From positions 169,367,337 through 169,431,336 of the forward strand of contig CM054113.1 in the NCBI GenBank assembly GCA_028673005.1: 64,000 nucleotides of DNA. Direction: 5' to 3'. Positions 57,895-64,000 of the stretch are shown here, piece after piece; the stretch's first letter is position 1; each line of letters begins with the position of its first letter. Position numbers and translations under genes: made by a program. The stretch is from Tanypteryx hageni (taxonomy: Eukaryota; Arthropoda; Insecta; Odonata; Petaluridae). The notes under the pieces were generated by a model. The model worked only from the letters and a program-made list of their open reading frames with translations, was not told the DNA's origin and did not search any database.

Positions 57895-58117
57895 CAACCA
57901 TTTAAAGTAAAAAAGTCATTTTTTTGTCCCATTCCAAAATACTTGGGAGCCGCACATTGACAATCTGTATGATCTTTTTCTCCCGAGGTTCGAGTGATTG
58001 AAATATGCGTGTCTCATGACTGATAAAGGTAATGGAGCTAAGCTAATTTCTAAAGAGCCACAAGTATGTATTCAAGGAGCCATATGCGGCTCCGGAGCCG
58101 CAGGTTGCCGACCCCTG
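57895..58117. mobile_element. hAT MITE (CAGGGGTCGGCAACC ends)
   Basis: 223 bp with 15-bp perfect TIRs CAGGGGTCGGCAACC / GGTTGCCGACCCCTG. The flanks gtctagta and gtctacaa match at 6 of 8 positions, a worn 8-bp duplication. A palindrome CGGCTCCGGAGCCG sits just inside the right end. Confidence 0.88.
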
Positions 58118-58477
58118 GTCTACAAAGTGCCAAAGATTAACCCTAGAGTACTAATCATCTACAAGTATGCGTAAAAACTAAACACTTAATTTTTGCAACT
58201 AAAAGTTTATTTATTTATTTTTATATACAAAGTAATTGGAAGATTTCAATAGCAAATAACAATATCAATAGACTATAAACCTTATGATACAATGAGTTTT
58301 TCCATAATTTACGAAGAGTTTATGCACATATTTGATCGATGTTGAGCACAATACGCTTGATGACAGGTTACGCAATAATTTGCGATCATTCTCCGTTTTT
58401 TGAGGGATAAATATAGCATACCATCATTTTTTGTTCTTCTGGATGTGTAGATTTCGAAGACATTCTAAATGCAAAAT

Positions 58478-59149
58478 TTACCTAATAATTGGTTTGAGTG
58501 ATCGATGTAAAGTTGGTAGAGCCAATCGGTGCAACATCCATGGTTTTGCCAACTCCTCACTCAGTTGAATTAAAAATATTTTTCTTAACAAAGGCTCCTC
58601 CTTTCTGTTTATTTTATTGTGGGTAAAAATCACGATCGCATTAAGACAACCAATATTTATAATATCATAGAATACGCAAAGTGGCCATCTGTTTGTTTTC
58701 CTTGGACACGAATAATTGTGACACATTTGGTGGAGTTTTAAAACTCAATTATTTTGGGTTTAATTGAGTTGAGATATATTTCAGGCTGTCCATGCGTTGT
58801 TGAGATAAGAGCCACTACTTAGTTTTTTGGTTTGTATGTAATAAGAGTTAATTATTTGTCAAAACAAAAAAGTGACGAAGCATTTGGTATATTTGTAGAG
58901 AGCATTTCGGGAGGGATCTCGCGTTAATTTTTTCGGATGGTCCCAACCATTGTTAATTTGAATGGTGGTTCTAACAGATCTTTCGCTAATTTGACCTATG
59001 AGAACCATTGTTATATTCCGGTTGGAACCTAACAGTGGCTGAACCAGATGTTTCACATAGTACTCCGCCAATGGAAAGCCATCCGTTCTGGTAGACTTTC
59101 CTAAATACGGAGAAGCTTTGGTAAAATACTTTGTTTTCACATCGCACAA
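58478..59149 (-). pseudogene. piggyBac transposase relic
   Basis: Two - strand blocks. Upstream block (59149-58859): TKYFTKASPYLGKSTRTDGF, then YYVKHLVQPLLGSNRNIT, matching the piggyBac core before its second Asp. Downstream block (about 58770-58478): KPKIIEF, stop, NSTKC, then PRKTNRWPLCVFYDIINIGC and FLIQLSEELAKPWM, matching the region after the GVDTVDQ motif. The GVDTVDQ segment itself is missing or frameshifted, so a catalytic Asp is lost. Many lesions; ends with TTAA not located. Confidence 0.75.
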
Positions 59150-59980
59150 CAGTACAATTTTTGGTTCTACGGCAATTCATCGCAAGACAAATTCGTCGAA
59201 TGGTAAATTCGTCGCAAATTCAAAAACCATTGAGGAAAAGGAAATACTTTTCTGTTATTTTCAATGTCACGATTTGTACAGTGAAACACCGAGTCACGCA
59301 TTGGCAGTGAAATGTCCCTCTGTCCAAGATGCAGCTAGATTTTCGTCCGACTTTGGTTTTCATATGCTACAAAAATATCTGGCAATACTTTCTTGGTAAA
59401 TACACTTCTCACTCAAACATATATCAGTTTTTTTCATTTCCATTCTTTCCCTTAGCTTTCATAGCTTTCGACAACTACTCTTCTAGTATCGCAGCAGGGA
59501 TTAGCACGTATAAACTTGAAATAAAATACAAATGAAAGTGTTGCGCTGGACTCTCTGCGGCCGCAGATTCCGCATTCTAAGATAGGACGACATTGGTTAT
59601 TTGTCAATCTGAAATTCATGTATACATAAATCGAGGAAAAGAAATAAGATCTAGTAAATTTAACTCTCTGTCAGCCATTTAGAAGTAAACTAAATCAGAT
59701 AACATAAATAAATAAAATATTTTGGAAAAATGGAAAACTTACACCACAACCAAAATTCCGACTTTCTTTTAGTTAACAAACATCTGTTCCCTTTCCATTA
59801 TCAACTGTCATTCTGTTATAACACTCGCAACGAAGTCGAAATTCGTCTCATGCGACTAAAAAACAAGTAGGGATGCACATGGATTTCCCGTGGCACAGAA
59901 GTGCTTTTCGTTAAATTCGCCGTAGTATAATCGTATACTAATGTATTTGCTTTGAAATCAGAAAATTATTTTTCCTTATA
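59150..59980. other. Unannotated DNA with a short GACAAATTCGTC piece
   Basis: At 59170-59215 phrases GACAAATTCGTCG and TAAATTCGTCG recall the array in intron 2 of the heparanase-like gene. No gene. Confidence 0.4.
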
Positions 59981-60880
59981 TTGTGGTAGCCTTGATTTTT
60001 TGATCTGTTTTAAACAGGTTCATTTCATTTTCCCATTCTATACTCACCTAACAAACGAAATTTCTTTGAGATCCGTTCTTCCAAATTCATAGTTACAGAA
60101 TAATCTAACCTTGATACTGTAGTAGCCCTGTTTATTCTACCCGGTTTAAATATGCTATTTTAGTTATTTATTTATATGAAGATTATATATACTATATTTG
60201 GTTTAAATCCATGAGGTCAATTTTCTAGAAATACGTGTAGAAGAAATATTATTTTAATTTTTACTGTGGTGGCCCTGCTCTTTAACTCCGCTTTAAACAT
60301 CTTGGTTACATTATGATATGTTGTACAAACCTTATATGCGAAATTTAGTTGAAATCCATCCAGCCAATTCTCTCCAAATCCATTATTACTGAAAGAGTTT
60401 AATTTGTAATTGTGGCACCACTGTTCGACTTATGCGGTCCAAATATGCTATTTTGGTTTTGTATATATGTGTTCATTATAAATATTAAATTTCGTTAAAA
60501 TTGATCGGGACAATTCAACACAAACAGGTCTAAAAAGAACTTTATTTATTACTTTTATTGTGGCAGCTCTGTTTTCCATATCTACACTAAACATATTGAT
60601 TTTGTTTTCTAAGTTGCACACCTCCTCCATAAAAAATTTCTTTGAAATCGGTTTTTGCCAATTCCTTCCAAATTCACAGTTACCTAAAAGTTAAACTTTG
60701 CAATTGTGGCACCCCTGCTGAATGGATCCGGTCATTTTGGTCATTAATTTACGTGATTATTCTAAGTATCAAATTTGGTTGAAATCGGTTAAGCCAATTC
60801 TTCCCCGATATATGCGTACGGACGGACGGACATCACGAAGATAATAGTGCTTTTCAGCAATGACGAACAGCACTAAAAAA
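59981..60880 (+). repeat. Array of ~145-bp degenerate tandem units, left
   Basis: Six units anchored on TTGTGGCACCCCTG-like phrases at about 59981, 60117, 60265, 60410, 60558 and 60704, a spacing of about 137 to 148 bp. Each unit continues with AAATATGCTATTTTGGTT-like, ATAAATATTAAATTT-like and GAAATCGGTT-AGCCAATTC-like phrases. The array ends with CGTACGGACGGACGGACATC then GATAATAGTGCTTTTCAG. Bases 60255-60870 are repeated inverted at 61012-61627. Confidence 0.8.
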
Positions 60881-61011
60881 TAGACGACAGATCAAAATTC
60901 TAACGTTATCTTATGGTAACTTTTATGCTAAATCTGATTATGCATTTATAAACATTCTGAAAATCGGCAAATACCTTAAAAGTTAAAAAACATAAATATC
61001 TATTTTAAGGG

Positions 61012-61627
61012 CTTTTCGTCAGTGCTGAAAAGCACTATTATCTTCGTGATGTCCGTCCGTCCGTACGCACATATCAGGGAAGAATTGGTTAAACCGATTT
61101 CTGCTAAATTTGGTAAACACAATTTTTACATAAATTAATGACCAAAATAATATATTTGGAACGGATAGACTAAGCAGGAGTGCCACAATTGCGAAGTTAA
61201 ACTTTTCCGTAATGAAGAATTTGGAAGGAATTGGCGGAACCGATTTCAAACAAAATTTGGCATGAAGGAGGCGTAAAACATGTAAAAATAAAATCAAGAT
61301 TTTTAGTATAGATATATAAAGCAGGGCTGCCACAATAAAAATAATAAAAAAATTCTTTTTACAAATATTTGTGTTGAATTGTCACCATCAATTTTAACCA
61401 AATTTAATATTTATAATGTACACATACATGCAAAACCATATTAGCATATTTAAACTGAATCAGCCCAACAGGGGTGGCACAATTACAAATTAAACTCTTT
61501 CAGTAATTATGGATTTGGAAGGAATTGGCTCAACGGATGTCAACTAAATTTATGATTTTTACAAAATACCATAATGAAATCAAGATTTTTAAAGCGGAGC
61601 TTAAGAGCAGGGCTACCACAATTATGG
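61012..61627 (-). repeat. Array of ~145-bp degenerate tandem units, right (inverted)
   Basis: Starts with the complement of the GTACGGACGGACGGACATC end and carries four units anchored on CCACAAT phrases at about 61186, 61332, 61475 and 61624. It mirrors 60255-60870 around a ~140-bp loop. Confidence 0.85.
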
Positions 61628-61631
61628 TATA

Positions 61632-63427
61632 CTAGCGTAATTGCCCGTAAAATATGACGGGTATGCGTGAATTAAGTATTAAATTGAAATAAAAAAATAA
61701 TGAAACCAACTTGTATATACACTAAAAAGTAAACAATAAATATAAAATTCACATAACTGAGTGTTGCACTGAGTAAAAATAGTTTTAAGCGAACAGAAAT
61801 TGTACGGCAAAGAAATCCATTACGCTAGACAATTATTATATGCTCAAAGCAATTTTTAATTAATGGGACATTTAATATTGTCTCTTACTCCCTCTCTCTC
61901 CCTTTATCTCTCTCTCCTTCCTCTCTCTCCTATGAAAGCATCTTATACGTATTCCAAAGATAATTTCGATATGAAAAATCAGTATTATTTGCTATGATCT
62001 GGTTTGGCTTTCATGCAAAATCAAATCAGTTTTTACCTTATCTTATCTTTGTTTTAATTATATTGTTTTAATAATTATTATTAGAGAGGAGAAATGATTA
62101 TCCAAATAATTCCTGAAAATAAGAGCAAAAATCGAAATAATAAGACAATATATAAGGAATTTGCAGAAATTTACTTGAAAATTTTGAGCAAATTATAAGT
62201 TATTTAAAACGTAGAGAATTTAACTTAATGATTGAATTATTTTACTCTTATTAACGCGTAAAACCGGATAAAATGTGAATGAACAGTCAATTTATCATCA
62301 AAGGAAAAATGTGTAGTAACTTACTACGAACTAAATACATTAACTGAAATGAGTTTGAACTATATTTTAAAATCGCAATTTTCTTTTAACTACAGGTTTT
62401 GAATTTTCTTTCTGAAAATTGGCCTTATTTAAAGAAATTTAAATAAAAGTCATAAAATGTTACTTTTTCACTCCTATTTGAAATTCGGTTCGAAATATTT
62501 GTGCTATCATTTAAAGAAATCCATTGAAAATTATGTTAAATTTAGTTTTATGAATTCCCACCATTTGGCAAAGGTGCAATGATTCGATTGTATAACATTT
62601 TTGATAATCATCTATAATTTATTATTGTTATTTTTGTATTGCAGCTCCTTTTCATTCTATACAAATGCTACGTCCTCTTTCTCCATTTCTGCTCATTCCC
62701 ATTCTCTTTTCCTTCCTTCCTCAAATTACTTAATGGATTCAGTAAATAAGTTATACCCATCTATAAAAGTCTGACCCGTGTTAAATCACCAAATTGGTGC
62801 ATTTATTACGAGGACAAGAATAGAATTCAACAATTGGGACAACAGTGGTCCAATACAAACAAAATGCGTGAAAACGTGAAAAATCGTATTATAACGTAGT
62901 TTTTGGAGATGAACGATTGAGATTAAAATTCTTCTCTTCGCATAACTAAGTTAAATATCTTATCCTTAAGATATTTTAAAATGTAAACGAAAAAGGTCTG
63001 CATGTCAAGGAATGGCTTTTTACGTGATTCATATATGCGACGCGAAGTAATAACTCCGGTAAATTATAAGATGCACTGCAAAAAACTATGAAAATAACTA
63101 TAAAGACAGTTAATTACGAAAAATTTCAATGTGAAGTTAACTGAAAAAAATTAATAAAAACATGATTTTAATTATAAAAAATTCGGTCGCCTTCTCTCTC
63201 GTACAATAGCATTCAAAGCACGCTTTCCTTACGCATCTATAATAATATAGGTACTTGTGCCTCACTCACTGACAAAACTCTTAGGTATTTATAGAAGAGC
63301 TAGAAATCTGAAATATGGCATGTAAGTAGGTCGAGTGGCACAACCGACGAGAAACATCGAAAATCACAAAAAAGTTTATATTTAAGGGGTCTTTTTAACC
63401 CCAATGCTCCATTTCAATCCCCCATAA
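61632..63427 (-). mobile_element. Helitron-like element, right copy (inverted)
   Basis: On the - strand the 3' end reads hairpin CCCGT-CATATTTT-ACGGG, CAATTACG, CTAG, next base T (61631 on the + strand is A). The body matches 54505-56022 inverted at high identity (for example GAAAAGGAGCTGCAATAC, CCAATTTGGTGATTTAACAC). It is about 270 bp longer near its 3' end (61640-62010, including a CT-rich tract) and lacks the second copy of the internal repeat. Confidence 0.6.
61885..61935 (+). repeat. CT-rich simple repeat
   Basis: CTCCCTCTCTCTCCC-type tract within the part unique to the right Helitron-like copy. Confidence 0.85.
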
Positions 63428-63429
63428 AA

Positions 63430-63745
63430 ATTCATTGGATTCACTGCAAGGTTTTTTAAAAATGCATTTTTAAATTACTTAAAATTGGGATACGAATTTG
63501 CGAAAAGAATAGTTTTCTATATGAAAAATGGAGCTATTAATTTTTGAAGACAGAATTCAAATACCGAATTAGCGTAAATATTTGCTTTTAATCGGAAAAA
63601 AGTTTGAATTTTATCCTCTTTTCAACAATGAAAATCTTTAAATACTATGGCAACGACCTCAATGCTTTTAAAAGGATCTGATATTATACGTTACGATTAC
63701 AGTGATTTAATGTTTTTAATGGAAATTAATGCCATGATAACGAAT
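63430..63745. other. Unannotated AT-rich DNA
   Basis: Nothing recognised. Confidence 0.35.
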
Positions 63746-63940
63746 TAGAGTTGAACTTCCATAACTCGAATATCAAGGAAAAGTAATAATTATTCGAGTA
63801 ATAGAAAATTCAAATTATGCGAATATATTTTTAAATATTTGTATATATACAGTGGAACTTCTATAACTCGAATCTCAAAGGAAAGCAGAAATTATTCGAG
63901 TTATAGAAAATTCGAGTTACGGAAATATATTTTTTTCATT
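63746..63940 (+). repeat. Two tandem pogo/Tigger-like end sequences
   Basis: AACTTCCATAACTCGAAT at about 63754 and AACTTCTATAACTCGAAT at about 63856 head two copies of a ~100-bp unit that continues TATTCGAGT-ATAGAAAATTC. The second starts TACAGTGG, a typical pogo-type terminus after a TA target. The window ends before the partner TIR. Confidence 0.6.
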
Positions 63941-63979
63941 ATTCTTTAATCGAATTAACATCAGGTTTATTCCCATAAG

Positions 63980-64000
63980 CATATATATATATATATATAT
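63980..64000. repeat. (AT)n microsatellite at the window end
   Basis: Alternating AT continuing to the edge of the window. Confidence 0.9.

Noticed and set aside
61019..61333. 104-codon open frame on the - strand
   Set aside because: It lies entirely within the inverted ~145-bp repeat array and has no counterpart in the other units.

Overview
The window looks like nuclear DNA of an arthropod, most likely an insect with a large, repeat-rich genome. The evidence is AT-rich sequence, one multi-exon gene with GT-AG introns of 0.3 to 2.6 kb, and a dense mix of animal transposons: RTE-, CR1- and Jockey-type LINEs, hAT, pogo/Tigger, piggyBac, Helitron-like and tRNA-derived SINE elements. No operons, rRNA or functional tRNA genes were seen. 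The species cannot be named from this sequence alone.

The only convincing host gene lies at 17273-30243 (+). Eight exons join in frame into a predicted 2044-residue secreted protein. Residues 1 to about 655 are a heparanase-like (GH79) enzyme. Residues 656-2044, almost all from one 4.5-kb terminal exon, form a charged, low-complexity tail with four furin-type sites, two kinds of internal repeat and a basic helix. I know of no described heparanase with such a tail; this is the most interesting item in the window. Both catalytic glutamates appear to be kept, but the Asn that normally precedes the acid/base Glu is Tyr.

Left part (1-17200): unannotated DNA, a 1.2-kb purine-to-pyrimidine strand-switch block, a nearly intact RTE-like LINE with a 14-bp target duplication (6625-9782), and a decayed CR1-like LINE (about 10620-13190) split by a deleted hAT element with a perfect 8-bp duplication. 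A long (AT)n tract follows at 13.75 kb.

Middle (30250-41680): small TIR elements, a broken Tigger transposase followed by an almost identical 303-bp inverted repeat with a second perfect hairpin in its loop, hAT-type short elements and a local tandem duplication.

Right-middle (41680-50760): a complete hAT element (41680-44272, perfect TSD, one stop in its main reading frame) lies next to a pogo-type element whose transposase ends in a PHD-like zinc finger. That pogo gene is split by a 4.1-kb 5'-truncated Jockey LINE with a 12-bp target duplication.

Right end (54237-63430): a roughly 9-kb nested palindrome. Two Helitron-like 3' ends lie in opposite orientation outside two inverted arrays of a ~145-bp repeat. 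The space between holds a hAT MITE and a piggyBac relic.
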